Source: Pseudochelatococcus lubricantis
GTDB taxonomy: Bacteria > Pseudomonadota > Alphaproteobacteria > Rhizobiales > Beijerinckiaceae
Length of the DNA: 64,000 bases
Direction: 5' to 3'
NCBI RefSeq assembly: GCF_042432495.1
Contig: NZ_JBHLXC010000002.1
Location: 248,001-312,000, forward strand
In this document: piece by piece, positions 41,327-50,934 of the stretch
Numbering within the stretch: position 1 is the stretch's first letter
Layout of the letters: each line of letters opens with the position of its first letter
Program-made: the position numbers and the translations under genes
Notes under the pieces: generated by a model
Databases searched by the model: none
What the model saw: only the letters and a program-made list of their open reading frames with translations
What the model was told of the DNA's origin: nothing

Positions 41327-43311
41327 TCAGCAACTCCCGCCTCCAGATTCTGGCCAATTACTGCGCGGCGGCGGCCGAGGCGATGGGTTTCACCATGATG
41401 CGCACCGCCTATTCGACCTTCGTCAAGGAGACCGAGGACTTCTCCTGCCAGCTCATGACGCCGGAAGGGCTGACCTTCGCCTCGCCGATCACCACGGGCG
41501 CGACCTGGTATACGGGTCTGGATTACGGCCCAGTCATCCGGATGATTGACGATTACCGCGAAGGCGACGTCTATGCGGTGAACGATCCCTACAGCGGCTT
41601 TGTCGCCACTCATACGCCGGACGTGCACCTGTGGATGCCGGTGTTCCGCGACGGGCAGCTGGTCTGCTTCGTGGGCAACCATGTCCATAACACCGACATG
41701 GGCGGTGCCGTGCCGGCCTCGCTGTCGCGCACGCTGACGGAGGTGCATCAGGAAGGCATCCGCTTCCCGCCGGTCCGCATCATGCGCGACGGGGTGCTGG
41801 ACGAGCGGCTGCTGAAGATCATCGACATGAACGTCCGCTCTCCCACCCAGAACCGCGGCGACCTGGACGCGCAGCTCGCCTGCCTCGTGACGGGCGAGCG
41901 CAAGGTGCATGAGATCATCGACCGCTTCGGCACCGAAGAGTTCATGGCCGGAAGCCAGCAACTGCTGGCTTACGCCGAATCCCAGGCCCGCCAGATCATC
42001 GCCTCGATTCCGGACGGGGAATATGTCTTCTCGGAATTCGCCGACGAGGACAGCGTGGACGGCGTGCCCTGCCGGATCAATATCCGGATGACCATTGCCG
42101 GGGACAGCGTCGATCTGGACTACACCGGCAGCGATCCGCAGGTCGTTTCGTCGCTGAACATGCCGACCGGCGGCAACATCCGCCATTCGCTGATCACCGT
42201 GGGGCTGATCTACAGCCTGCACACGCTGCGGCCCGACGCGCTGCTGAACGCCGGCACGGTCCGGATCCTGACGGGCACCCTGCCCCTCGGCACCATCGTC
42301 AATCCGGTGGCGCCGGCGGCCGTGGGCATGCGCAGCCTGATCAGCGCCGTCAATCAGGCGGCCATCTTCGGCCTGTTCTCGCAGGCGGTGCCGGAGAGGA
42401 TGCCTGCCTGCCCGGCGGGCGGTTCGAGCTTGCTGAACGTGCGGGCGGTGGCCAGCGACGGGCAGCGGATCATCGCCTCCATCGGCCCGGTAGGCGGCGG
42501 TGCGGGCGGTGGCCCGACCGCGGACGGGCAGGAAGGCTGCGGCGCCAACTCCGCCTTCCTGAAAAACACGCCGGTGGAGATCAACGAGGCCGAGGTACCG
42601 ATCCACATCATCCGTTATGGCGTCGTTCCCAATACCGGCGGCGCTGGTCGCTGGCGGGGCGGCAATGCAGCGGTGATGGAGTTCCGCATGCGCACCCCGG
42701 AGGCGATGGTGACCGCCCGCAACCGCAACCGCGCCAGCCTCGCCGCCTGGGGCGTGCTGGGCGGCAAGGCGGGAGCCAACGCGCGCTTTACCCGCAACCC
42801 CGGCACCGACCACGCCGTCGAGTTGGGCAATACCGACATCGTTCCCTGCGAGCCGGGCGACGTGATCCGCAGCCAGGGCCCGGGCGGCGGCGGGTATGGC
42901 CATCCGTTCGACCGTCCGGCGGAAGCGGTGCTGGAGGATGTCGAAAGCGGCTTCGTCTCCGTCAACCATGCCCGCGATGCCTATGGCGTGATCGTCGTCG
43001 ACGGCGCGGTCGACATGGCGGCAACAGCCCGACTGCGCGGCACGCGCGCGGCGCCGGAGGACCATTTCGACTTCGGCCCCAATCGCTCCGCCTTCGAAGC
43101 CGTCTGGAGCCGCCGGAACTATGATGCCATGACCGAGATCATGTCGCTCGTTCCGATCAACTGGCGTCATTTCGTCAAGCACCGGCTGTTCAGGGCGGCT
43201 GAGACCCTTGACACGTCCCTGTCCCCTGAAAGCATCCGGGAGACATACGCAAAGTTGCAGGCCAGCTTCAATGAGCTGCCATCCATCGATCTGACCGTTT
43301 CCGAGCAATGA
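41323..43311 (+). CDS. hyuB: Hydantoinase/oxoprolinase subunit B
   Basis: 662 residues of the HyuB family: AEAMGFTMMRTAYSTFVKET, YAVNDPYSGFVATHTPDVHL, GNHVHNTDMGGAVPASLSRT, LDYTGSDPQVVSSLNMPTGG, QGPGGGGYGHPFDRPAEAV. Full length. The start ATG overlaps the end of hyuA (ATGA). The HTPD and HVHNTD histidines are probable metal or catalytic residues of the family. Confidence 0.92.
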   Translation: MISNSRLQILANYCAAAAEAMGFTMMRTAYSTFVKETEDFSCQLMTPEGLTFASPITTGATWYTGLDYGPVIRMIDDYREGDVYAVNDPYSGFVATHTPDVHLWMPVFRDGQLVCFVGNHVHNTDMGGAVPASLSRTLTEVHQEGIRFPPVRIMRDGVLDERLLKIIDMNVRSPTQNRGDLDAQLACLVTGERKVHEIIDRFGTEEFMAGSQQLLAYAESQARQIIASIPDGEYVFSEFADEDSVDGVPCRINIRMTIAGDSVDLDYTGSDPQVVSSLNMPTGGNIRHSLITVGLIYSLHTLRPDALLNAGTVRILTGTLPLGTIVNPVAPAAVGMRSLISAVNQAAIFGLFSQAVPERMPACPAGGSSLLNVRAVASDGQRIIASIGPVGGGAGGGPTADGQEGCGANSAFLKNTPVEINEAEVPIHIIRYGVVPNTGGAGRWRGGNAAVMEFRMRTPEAMVTARNRNRASLAAWGVLGGKAGANARFTRNPGTDHAVELGNTDIVPCEPGDVIRSQGPGGGGYGHPFDRPAEAVLEDVESGFVSVNHARDAYGVIVVDGAVDMAATARLRGTRAAPEDHFDFGPNRSAFEAVWSRRNYDAMTEIMSLVPINWRHFVKHRLFRAAETLDTSLSPESIRETYAKLQASFNELPSIDLTVSEQ

Positions 43312-43319
43312 GAGCCGCG

Positions 43320-44528
43320 ATGAGCACCACGATCCAATGCCGGGCCAGCCGCCCGGCCTCCGACAACAGCCCGATGCTGTTCACGCCCTACCGGGTCCGG
43401 GATGTCGTCTTCCCCAACCGGCTGGTTCTGGCGCCGATGCAGATGTATGTCGCCGGCGCCGACGGCAAGCTCAACGACTGGCATTTCCAGCACCTTGCCC
43501 GTTTTGCCACCGGCGGCTTCGGCACCGTGATGACCGAGGCGCTGATGGTGGAGGCCCGGGGCCGCAACACCTATGGCGACTGCGGTATCTGGGACGATGG
43601 CCATGTCGCCCCGCTGCGTCGCCTCGTCGATTTCCTGCACGCCCAGGGCACCCTGGCGGCCGCGCAGCTCCATCACGCCGGCCCCAAGGCATCGCGGCAA
43701 CGCCCGTGGGAGGGACGCGGCCCGCTCGGCGAGGCGGAGGCCGCCCGTGGCGAGCCGGCCTGGCAGCCGGTGGCCGCCGCGATGAACAAGACCCTGGACA
43801 ACTGGCACGAGCCGCGCATGGCGACTGTCGACGACATCCGCGAGATTGTCGCAGCCTATGGCCAGGGCGCCCGGCGGGCTGACGAGGCGGGCTTCGACGT
43901 GCTCGATATCCATGCGGCGCACGGATATCTGATCCATTCCTTCCTCTCGCCGGTAAATAACGACCGCACCGACGCATATGGCGGCTCGCGGGAAGGCCGG
44001 ATGCGGCTGGCGCTGGAGATCGCCGAGGAACTCAGGAAATACTGGCCCGCCGGCAAGCCGCTGTTCTTCCGGCTGTCCTGCGTCGACTGGCGCCCCGATC
44101 TGGACAATCGCGAGGATGGCTGGACACTGGAGGATTCCGTGGTGCTGGCGCGGGAGCTGAAGGCGCGCGGCGTGGATGTGATCGACTGTTCCTCGGGCGG
44201 TATCCGCTCGGCCAGCTCCGGCACCGACTTCCTGCTGAAGCGGCAGCCGCTGCGCAAGGGTCATCAGGTTCCCTATGCGGACCGCATCCGCCGCGATGCC
44301 GAGATCCCGACCATGGCGGTCGGGGTGATCCTCGACGGGCCGCAGGCCGAGGCGATCCTGCAGGCCGGCAAGGCCGACCTGATCGCCATCGGGCGGGAGG
44401 CTCTGGTCGATCCGCACTGGGCGCTGAATGCCGCGCGGGCGCTGAATGTCGAGAACCCCTGGTCCATGTGGCCGGCGTCCTACGGCTGGTGGCTGAAGAT
44501 GCGCGAGGACATCGGAATCGCCGACTGA
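43320..44528 (+). CDS. Old-yellow-enzyme family FMN oxidoreductase
   Basis: 402 residues, YqjM/OYE class. The barrel starts MLFTPYRVRDVVFPNRLVLA, with AQLHHAGPKASR (substrate-binding His), AARRADEAGFDVLDIHAAHG (catalytic region), HSFLSPVNNDRTDAYGGSRE and a C-terminal FMN site (IAIGREALVDPHWALNAARA). It reduces activated C=C bonds or demethylates N-methyl compounds in some relatives. It lies directly after hyuB and is part of the same operon. Confidence 0.9.
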   Translation: MSTTIQCRASRPASDNSPMLFTPYRVRDVVFPNRLVLAPMQMYVAGADGKLNDWHFQHLARFATGGFGTVMTEALMVEARGRNTYGDCGIWDDGHVAPLRRLVDFLHAQGTLAAAQLHHAGPKASRQRPWEGRGPLGEAEAARGEPAWQPVAAAMNKTLDNWHEPRMATVDDIREIVAAYGQGARRADEAGFDVLDIHAAHGYLIHSFLSPVNNDRTDAYGGSREGRMRLALEIAEELRKYWPAGKPLFFRLSCVDWRPDLDNREDGWTLEDSVVLARELKARGVDVIDCSSGGIRSASSGTDFLLKRQPLRKGHQVPYADRIRRDAEIPTMAVGVILDGPQAEAILQAGKADLIAIGREALVDPHWALNAARALNVENPWSMWPASYGWWLKMREDIGIAD

Positions 44529-44577
44529 CCCTCGGGGCGGCATGCCGCCCCGCCTCTCATCCTTCAAGGATATGGCC

Positions 44578-45927
44578 ATGGCTCACTCCATCTTTGCGCC
44601 GGATTACGTTGCCGAACCCTATTGGTGGCAGGCGTTTCGGCCGCATAACGGCAGCACCGATCCGCTTCCCCAGGTGGCCGACGCGGTTGTGGTCGGCGGC
44701 GGCTACGCCGGAATCTGCTGCGCAACCGAGCTTGCCGCCGGCGGACGCGATGTTGCGGTTCTGGACGCGGGCCCGCTGGGCGGCGGCGCCTCCAGCCGGT
44801 CGGGCGGCCAGGTGACCGGCGGCGTCAACATCCAGAAAAAGGCCAATCAGGCCATGGCCGGCAACCGCAGCCCGGAGGCGCAACGCCTCCTGGAACGGCG
44901 GTTGAGCGACGCCTCCGCCTCCTACCGCTGGCTGAAGGAAGTCATCGCCGGCGACGGCATCGACTGCGACTATGTGCAGAACGGCCGGCTGACCGCGCTC
45001 TGGGCTGCGGATCACTTCGCCGCGTGGAAGGCGCGGCTGCCGCAGCTCAACTCCCTGACGGATTCCGACGCGGTGATGCTGACGCGCGACGAACTGGCGG
45101 CGGAACTGGGCACCACGGCCTATCACGGCGCGGCATTCATCAGGAACGCCGGTCATCTGAACCCGTCGGCCTTCTACGGCGGGCTGCTGCGTCGCGCCAT
45201 GGCGCAGGGCGTACGCGGCTGGGGCGGCGTGCAGGTGACGGCGGTGAAGCGCACCACCGACGGCTTCACGGTCCAGACCCCACGAGGCGAGATCCGCTGC
45301 GGTCAGGTGGTGCTGGCGCTGAACGGTTCGAGCGGCCAGCTGGACGCCGAGCTGGCGCGCAGCGTGGTTCCGGTGACGAGCCACATGATTGCGACCGAGC
45401 CGTTGCCGGAAGGGCTGGCGCGCGAGATCATCCGCAACGACAGGGCCGTTTCGGAATCGCGGCGGGTCGTGAATCACTATCGCCTGTCCGGCGATGGCCA
45501 GCGGCTGGTGTTCGGCGGGCGGGCGCGCTTCACGCCCACTTCTGAAGAAACCACAGCCCGGTTGCTGCACCAGATGATGGTGCAGCGCTGTCCCCGACTG
45601 GCCGGGGTGAAGATCACCCATAGTTGGGGCGGCGATGTCTCGATGACGCTGGACTACATGCCCCATATCGGCGGCCGCGAGGGATTGCACTGGGTTTTCG
45701 GCTGCAACGGCAGCGGCGTAACCATGATGTCCTGGCTGGGCCACATGCTGGGCCGCAAGCTGCGCGAGGGCGTGAATGAGCCGGTCTGCGCCTTCGACGG
45801 GCAACCCCTGCCGCGCCACGCCCTCTATTATGGTAACCCGTGGTTTATGTTCGCGCTCGGCAGCTATTATCAGATGCTCGACGCCATGGACCACCGCAGA
45901 TCGAAGCCAGAACAGGGAACCAGATGA
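44578..45927 (+). CDS. FAD-dependent amine oxidoreductase (DAO/PuuB-like)
   Basis: 449 residues. N-terminus YVAEPYWWQAF, then the FAD motif ADAVVVGGGYAGICCATELA with GGGASSRSGGQVTGGVN, the pattern of gamma-glutamylputrescine oxidoreductase-like enzymes. The C-terminus (DYMPHIGGREGLHWVFGCNG) is also typical. It oxidises a secondary or primary amine, producing H2O2 or passing electrons on. It overlaps the ABC ATPase gene (ATGA). The combination with a polyamine-type importer suggests an amine-containing substrate. Confidence 0.9.
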   Translation: MAHSIFAPDYVAEPYWWQAFRPHNGSTDPLPQVADAVVVGGGYAGICCATELAAGGRDVAVLDAGPLGGGASSRSGGQVTGGVNIQKKANQAMAGNRSPEAQRLLERRLSDASASYRWLKEVIAGDGIDCDYVQNGRLTALWAADHFAAWKARLPQLNSLTDSDAVMLTRDELAAELGTTAYHGAAFIRNAGHLNPSAFYGGLLRRAMAQGVRGWGGVQVTAVKRTTDGFTVQTPRGEIRCGQVVLALNGSSGQLDAELARSVVPVTSHMIATEPLPEGLAREIIRNDRAVSESRRVVNHYRLSGDGQRLVFGGRARFTPTSEETTARLLHQMMVQRCPRLAGVKITHSWGGDVSMTLDYMPHIGGREGLHWVFGCNGSGVTMMSWLGHMLGRKLREGVNEPVCAFDGQPLPRHALYYGNPWFMFALGSYYQMLDAMDHRRSKPEQGTR

Positions 45928-46976
45928 ACAAGTCCGTCTCGCTTACGCTGACCGACATCTCGAAGAGATATGGCCAGGTGACGGCATTGAAGCCGATGAA
46001 CCTTGAGGTCGCTCCCGGAGAGCTGATCGCGCTGCTGGGACCATCGGGCTGCGGCAAGACCACGACATTGCGGATCATCTCGGGTTTCGAGACTCCGGAT
46101 ACGGGTTCGGTCCGCATCGGAACGCGCGACGTGACGGGGCTGTCTCCCAACATGCGCGATATCGGCCTGATGTTCCAGAACTATGCGCTGTTTCCGCACA
46201 TGACAGTCGCCGAGAATGTCGGCTTCGGCCTGAAGATGCGCGGGATCGCGAAAGCCGAGGCGGCCCGCCGGATCGAGACCGCACTCGACATGGTCAGGAT
46301 GCGCAACTTCGGCGACCGGGCGATCAGCCAGCTGTCGGGCGGCCAGCAGCAGCGGATTGCTCTGGCGCGGTCGCTGGTGGTCAACCCCTCCGTCCTGCTT
46401 CTGGACGAGCCGCTCGGCGCGCTGGACAAGAAGCTGCGCGAGGAAATGCAGTTCGAACTGCGGCAATTGCAGCGCAGCTTCTGCATCACCTCAATCCTTG
46501 TCACCCACGATCAGGAAGAGGCGCTCACCATGAGCGACCGCGTCGCGGTGATGGGTGCAGGCGAAATCCGGCAGATCGGCACGCCTCAGGATATCTACGC
46601 CCGGCCGAATTCAATCTTCGTGTCGGAGTTTCTCGGAACCAGCAACATCTTCAGCGGAAAGCTCCGGTCGGGATTCTTCGTCGCCGATGGCGTGCCGGCG
46701 CTGCGGATCGCGTGCGCGGGCGAACCGGACGGTCCCTCGTCTCTCGTCTTCCGCCCCGAGAAGCTGCAGATCACCGCCGCCGGCAAGGGGCAGATCAACG
46801 CCCGGGTGCGCGACGTGGTGTTCCGCGGCAGCCAGTACACCTACGAGCTGACCGTGGACGGCCATGAGAAGCCGGTCATCGTCTACAGCCAGCAGTCCTT
46901 CGACCTGCCCGGCGACGGCGTCGTCGGCCTCGACTGGTCGGATGCGCCCGTGCTTCTGCGCGAGGTGGCGGAATGA
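45924..46976 (+). CDS. ABC transporter ATP-binding protein (PotA-like)
   Basis: 350 residues. Walker A GPSGCGKTT (about residues 39-47), Q-loop MFQNYALFPHMTV, signature LSGGQQQRIALARSLV, Walker B VLLLDEPLGALD, H-loop LVTHDQEE, plus a C-terminal TOBE/regulatory domain. It powers the importer with the two permeases encoded downstream and the receptor at 38.2-39.2 kb. Overlaps its upstream and downstream neighbours. Confidence 0.94.
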   Translation: MNKSVSLTLTDISKRYGQVTALKPMNLEVAPGELIALLGPSGCGKTTTLRIISGFETPDTGSVRIGTRDVTGLSPNMRDIGLMFQNYALFPHMTVAENVGFGLKMRGIAKAEAARRIETALDMVRMRNFGDRAISQLSGGQQQRIALARSLVVNPSVLLLDEPLGALDKKLREEMQFELRQLQRSFCITSILVTHDQEEALTMSDRVAVMGAGEIRQIGTPQDIYARPNSIFVSEFLGTSNIFSGKLRSGFFVADGVPALRIACAGEPDGPSSLVFRPEKLQITAAGKGQINARVRDVVFRGSQYTYELTVDGHEKPVIVYSQQSFDLPGDGVVGLDWSDAPVLLREVAE

Positions 46977-47842
46977 ACGCCGTCACCACCCAACCCCGCC
47001 GCCGCCCCAGACGCTACCGCGTCGCCAATGCCTGGTGGACCGTTCCGGCGGTCCTCTATCTGGTGCTGTTCTTCGTCACGCCGATGCTGACCAATGCCTG
47101 GCGCAGCACCGGCTCCCCGGCAGCGGCCGGAGCGCGGGGCATCTGGGAGAACTACGCGGTTCTCGTCACCGACCCGTTCTATTTCGGCGTCCTGCGCGAG
47201 ACCATCCTCGTCGCGGTGATCGTCACGCTGGTTTGCATCCTGCTCGGCTATCCGCTGGCTTACTTCATGGTGCGGAAGGCCGGTCGCTGGAAGGGGCTGA
47301 TCCTGTTCTGCCTGATCGCGCCGCTGCTGACCTCGGTGGTGATGCGGGCGTTCGGCTGGCGGGTCCTGTTCGCCAACCGCGGTTTGATGAACTCCGTGCT
47401 CATCGACTGGGGGCTTCTCGAACGGCCGGTCAACCTCGTGAACCATCCGGTCTCTGTCTATGTGGCGCTGATCCAGATTCTGCTGCCTTTCATGGTGCTG
47501 TCGATCTCTTCGGTGCTACAGGCGATTCCGCGCAACCTTGAGGAGGCGGCCCGGATGCTTGGCGCCAGCAAGCTGCGCGCCTTCTTCCACGTGACGCTGC
47601 CGCTCAGCGTGGAGGGCATCATCACCGGCGCTATTCTGGTTTTCGTCCTGTGCAACGGCAATTTCGTCGCCGCGCTGCTTCTGGGCGGCAACTCCGTGAA
47701 GACGCTGCCGCTGCTGATCTACCAGCAGTTCAACCTGACCCAGGACACCTCTTTCGCCGGCGCCATGGGCAACGTGCTGCTGGTGATCGCCCTGCTGGGG
47801 TTGTGGGCGCAATCGAAATTCGCCAGAAAGCAGGGAGGCTGA
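46973..47842 (+). CDS. ABC transporter permease (PotB-like)
   Basis: 289 residues, six membrane segments, starting VPAVLYLVLFFVTPMLTNAW. The EAA loop, which docks to the ATPase, is IPRNLEEAARMLGASKLRAF. Its start overlaps the ATPase stop by 4 bases. Spermidine/putrescine type in sequence, though the true ligand is unknown. Confidence 0.93.
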   Translation: MNAVTTQPRRRPRRYRVANAWWTVPAVLYLVLFFVTPMLTNAWRSTGSPAAAGARGIWENYAVLVTDPFYFGVLRETILVAVIVTLVCILLGYPLAYFMVRKAGRWKGLILFCLIAPLLTSVVMRAFGWRVLFANRGLMNSVLIDWGLLERPVNLVNHPVSVYVALIQILLPFMVLSISSVLQAIPRNLEEAARMLGASKLRAFFHVTLPLSVEGIITGAILVFVLCNGNFVAALLLGGNSVKTLPLLIYQQFNLTQDTSFAGAMGNVLLVIALLGLWAQSKFARKQGG

Positions 47843-47843
47843 G

Positions 47844-48659
47844 ATGAGCCTTGTTACCGTCCGAAAGCGCCGCGAGATGAGCGGGCTGGCGCTCGGCCTC
47901 TATACGGTGGCGCTGCTGACGTTCGTCATGCTACCGATCGTGCTGGTGGTGATTGCGTCTTTTTCCTCGGCCAGTTTCATCCAGTTCCCGATCCGGGGCT
48001 GGTCGCTGAAATGGTATGTGAGGGCCATCGAATACGGACCGTTCATGAAGTCGCTGTGGATCAGCATCCAGTTGGCGGTCGCCTCGACGTTGGCCGGCTG
48101 TCTGCTGGGCGTGCCGGCGGCGCTGGCACTGGCGCGCAGCCGGACCGCCGCCGCGCGGACACTGGCGGCCTTTCTGGTGGCGCCGATCTCGATCCCGGCC
48201 ATCGTCCTCGGCTTCGCGCTTCTGTATTATCTTTCGGCCGTCGGGATCGGGGTCTCGTTCTTCGGGCTGTGGGTTGCCCACACCGTGGTGGCCATACCCT
48301 ACATCGCCCGCACGGTTCTGGCGGTCTATCGCTCGGTCCCGGAAAACCTTGAGGAAGCCGCCGCGATCCTTGGCGCCTCGCGCTTATCCACCTTGCGCCA
48401 TGTGACCCTGCCCATGGTCCGGCCCGGAATCTTCGCGGGCTCGATGTTCGCCGCGCTGATCTCCTTCGACAACCTCTCGCTGTCATTCTTCTTCGGCTCG
48501 GCGTCGGCCACGACGCTGCCCGTGGTGATGCTGAGCTACATGGAGAACCAGTTCGACCCCGCAATCGCGGCCATCAGCGCTATCCAGATGCTGATAGCGT
48601 TGGCGGTGCTATTGCTGCTTGAACGGCTTTACGGTCTCGACACGCTGGTGGCCGCCTAG
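47844..48659 (+). CDS. ABC transporter permease (PotC-like)
   Basis: 271 residues with a first segment LALGLYTVALLTFVMLPIVL and the EAA loop VPENLEEAAAILGASRLSTL. AGGGAGGC-like ribosome site lies just upstream. It pairs with the preceding permease. The last structural gene of the operon before the LysR gene. Confidence 0.93.
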   Translation: MSLVTVRKRREMSGLALGLYTVALLTFVMLPIVLVVIASFSSASFIQFPIRGWSLKWYVRAIEYGPFMKSLWISIQLAVASTLAGCLLGVPAALALARSRTAAARTLAAFLVAPISIPAIVLGFALLYYLSAVGIGVSFFGLWVAHTVVAIPYIARTVLAVYRSVPENLEEAAAILGASRLSTLRHVTLPMVRPGIFAGSMFAALISFDNLSLSFFFGSASATTLPVVMLSYMENQFDPAIAAISAIQMLIALAVLLLLERLYGLDTLVAA

Positions 48660-48718
48660 TAGCTTGGGCTGCGGCGGCTATCCGGCCGCCGCAGCCCGAA
48701 CAGGAGGGGCAGGCCGCA

Positions 48719-49666
48719 TTGGTCACCGGAACCAAGCTCAACGCGCGCAACCTCGGCTATCTGGTCAAGATCGCCGAATCCGGCAGTTTCTCGCGGGCGT
48801 CCATCGTGCTGGGCGTCACCCAGTCCGTGCTCAGCCGTCATGTGCAGGAGCTGGAGGCGGAGGCCGGCACGACCATCTTTCACCGCACCGGCCGCGGGCT
48901 GGTCGAGACGCGCGAGGGCGCGCTGATCATCGAGATGGCCCGGCGTATCCTGAGCGACATCGAGCAGGTCCGCGAACTGATCGACGAGAGCAAGGACTTC
49001 AATCCCGGCAGGCTGAGGATCGGCCTCATCCCCTCGCTGGCGGCCATCGCCACGGTTCCGCTGATCCGCAGGCTGTCGGAGATGCTTCCCGACACCCGAC
49101 TGCTTATCCAGGAAGCGGCGGGCGGCACACTTGTCGAATGGCTGAACGACAGCCGGCTCGACATCGCCTGCCTCGACGACGGGCCGATGCTCAAGCGCTT
49201 CAATCCGATCCCCATCGCCAGCAACCCGCTGTATCTGGTCTGCCACCGCGATGATATCCGGCTTCCGCCGGAGACGCCGGTCGCCGATCTGCATCGCTAC
49301 CCCCTCGTGCTGTCCGGCAAGGAGCACATCACCCGCCGGCAGATCGAGCAGGTGGCACGGTCGCGCAACGTGACGCTGAACGTGGTCTATGAATCCGGCA
49401 GCCTCTGGTCGGTGATCAAGATCACGGACAGCGGGATGGCCATGGGGATTCTGCCCTATCTGGCGACGTTCCACCCGAACTGGCAACGCAGCAAGCTGAT
49501 CCAGCCGGCGGTGACGCGGGCCCTGTGCGTCGCGACGCCGCTGCGGCAGGCGCCGGCACGCTCCCGCCGGATACTGGAAGCCGTCAGGGACGAGATCCAG
49601 AATCTGCAGAAGCAGCTCGGCTCGCAGGTCACCACCCCGGTGCCGCGCGGGCACCAGAATCCATGA
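48719..49666 (+). CDS. LysR-family transcriptional regulator
   Basis: 315 residues with an unusual TTG start and an AGGAGGGG ribosome site. N-terminal winged HTH: NLGYLVKIAESGSFSRASIV, then LGVTQSVLSRHVQELEAEAG. The C-terminal co-inducer domain (RLRIGLIPSLAAIATVPLIR) has two lobes. It sits at the end of the importer/hydantoinase cluster on the same strand, so it probably activates the operon from the AT-rich region at 38.1 kb in response to the substrate. A terminator follows. Confidence 0.9.
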   Translation: MVTGTKLNARNLGYLVKIAESGSFSRASIVLGVTQSVLSRHVQELEAEAGTTIFHRTGRGLVETREGALIIEMARRILSDIEQVRELIDESKDFNPGRLRIGLIPSLAAIATVPLIRRLSEMLPDTRLLIQEAAGGTLVEWLNDSRLDIACLDDGPMLKRFNPIPIASNPLYLVCHRDDIRLPPETPVADLHRYPLVLSGKEHITRRQIEQVARSRNVTLNVVYESGSLWSVIKITDSGMAMGILPYLATFHPNWQRSKLIQPAVTRALCVATPLRQAPARSRRILEAVRDEIQNLQKQLGSQVTTPVPRGHQNP

Positions 49667-49693
49667 ACACCTTCCCGGAGGACAGCGATATTG

Positions 49694-49723
49694 CCGAAAG
49701 CCGCGGTTACCCGCGGCTTTCGG
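49694..49723 (+). terminator. Terminator of the catabolic cluster
   Basis: CCGAAAGCCGCGG-TTAC-CCGCGGCTTTCGG, a perfect 13-bp stem 28 bases after the LysR stop. There is no long T-run, yet position and strength fit. Confidence 0.7.
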
Positions 49724-49730
49724 CGGCCTT

Positions 49731-49918
49731 AAAGCGTTTTCAAGCAAAGCGGGTACCGGTTTGCGTGAAGAAAGCGCGTAATACCAAAAACTTATAGCAT
49801 TTCGGCGTTTCAATGAAATGTCGAAATGCTATAAGACAATTTCAGCAAAAGTAGACGCCACTTTTGCTGAAATGTTTTAAAAACAAAGACATAGATCATC
49901 GTCGCGTTTCAACGAAAC
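49731..49918. repeat. Rhizobial intergenic mosaic repeat with two palindromes
   Basis: AAAGCGTTTTCAAGCAAAGC followed by GGGTACCGGTTTGCGTGAAG resembles the short mosaic repeats dispersed in Rhizobiales genomes. Next to it are a 13-bp-arm palindrome (TTATAGCATTTCG...CGAAATGCTATAA, 49792-49834) and a 14-bp-arm palindrome (ATTTCAGCAAAAGT...ACTTTTGCTGAAAT, 49839-49873). No gene is present. Confidence 0.7.
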
Positions 49919-49955
49919 CGAGAAATGCTCCAGGTCCGCTGACGGCAGGTGTCCG

Positions 49956-50915
49956 TCATGCCTTGATGAAGGCGAGCACATCCGCATTGAAGCGGTCGGC
50001 TTCGATTTGGGCGAGGCCGTGGCTGCTGCCCTTGTAGACGTTGTAGACCGCGCCCTTTACCAGCTTCGCAGCCTTGTCGGCAGCGGCCTTGATCGGCACG
50101 ATCTGGTCGTCGTCACCGTGGATGATCAACGTCGGCCGGTCTATCGCCTTGAGGTCGTTCGTGTAATCGACCTCCGAGAACTCGTGGACGCAATCGTACT
50201 GCCCCTTGATGCCGCCGGCGAGACCCTGCAGGCGGAAGCTCTCGCGAAAGCCCTCGTTGATCGCCGCGCCCTCACGGTTGAAGCCGTAAAAGGGGATCGT
50301 CAGATCGTAGTAAAACTGCGAGCGGTTGGTCGCGACGCCGGCGCGGATGGAGTCGAAAACCTCGATCGGCGTGCCTTCCGGATTGCCGGCCGTCTTCAGC
50401 ATCAGCGGCGGCACGGCACCGACCAGAACGACCCGGGCAACGCGCTGCGTACCGTGACGGCCGATATAGCGGGCGACTTCGCCGCCGCCGGTCGAATGGC
50501 CGACCAAAACCGCGTTCCGGAGATCGAGCTTCTCGATCAGCTCCGCCAGATCGTCGGCATACTGGTCCATGTTGTTGCCGTCCCACGGCTGGCCGGAGCG
50601 GCCGTGGCCGCGCCTGTCATGGGCGATGACGCGGAAGCCCCGCAGGCCGAAGAAGAGCATCTGCGCGTCCCAGGCATCCGACGAGAGCGGCCAGCCGTGG
50701 GCGAAAACAATCGGCTGGCCGTCGCGCGGCCCCCAGTCCTTGTAGAAAATCGTCGTGCCGTCCTTGGTCGCGATGGTGCTCATGATCAGGTCTCCTCTCG
50801 TATGAAGGTTTCGGGTCGCCGCACCGGCTGGCGAGGCGGCGAGGAAGAAGGCCGCGGCGCCCGCGCCCAGGGCGAGCGCTCCACGGCGGGTGAATTCAGG
50901 GTGTCCGAAGCTCAT
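49956..50915 (-). CDS. Tat-exported alpha/beta hydrolase (non-heme chloroperoxidase type)
   Basis: 319 residues. A twin-arginine signal (RRGALALGAGAAAFFLAASP) precedes the enzyme, which begins STIATKDGTTIFYKDWGPRD. The nucleophile Ser141 is in VLVGHSTGGGEVARY, the acid in IIHGDDDQIVPI and the His in GSSHGLAQIE. The family includes cofactor-free haloperoxidases and esterases. It is divergent from an OhrR-like regulator and probably induced by organic peroxides. The start is chosen because GGAG lies ahead and the Tat motif follows directly. Confidence 0.9.
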   Translation of the reverse strand: MSFGHPEFTRRGALALGAGAAAFFLAASPAGAATRNLHTRGDLIMSTIATKDGTTIFYKDWGPRDGQPIVFAHGWPLSSDAWDAQMLFFGLRGFRVIAHDRRGHGRSGQPWDGNNMDQYADDLAELIEKLDLRNAVLVGHSTGGGEVARYIGRHGTQRVARVVLVGAVPPLMLKTAGNPEGTPIEVFDSIRAGVATNRSQFYYDLTIPFYGFNREGAAINEGFRESFRLQGLAGGIKGQYDCVHEFSEVDYTNDLKAIDRPTLIIHGDDDQIVPIKAAADKAAKLVKGAVYNVYKGSSHGLAQIEADRFNADVLAFIKA

Positions 50916-50934
50916 GCCAGGCTCCATTAAATCG

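Noticed and set aside
41317..43308. 663-residue minus-strand frame opposite hyuB
   Set aside because: Antisense shadow of a clearly recognised gene.
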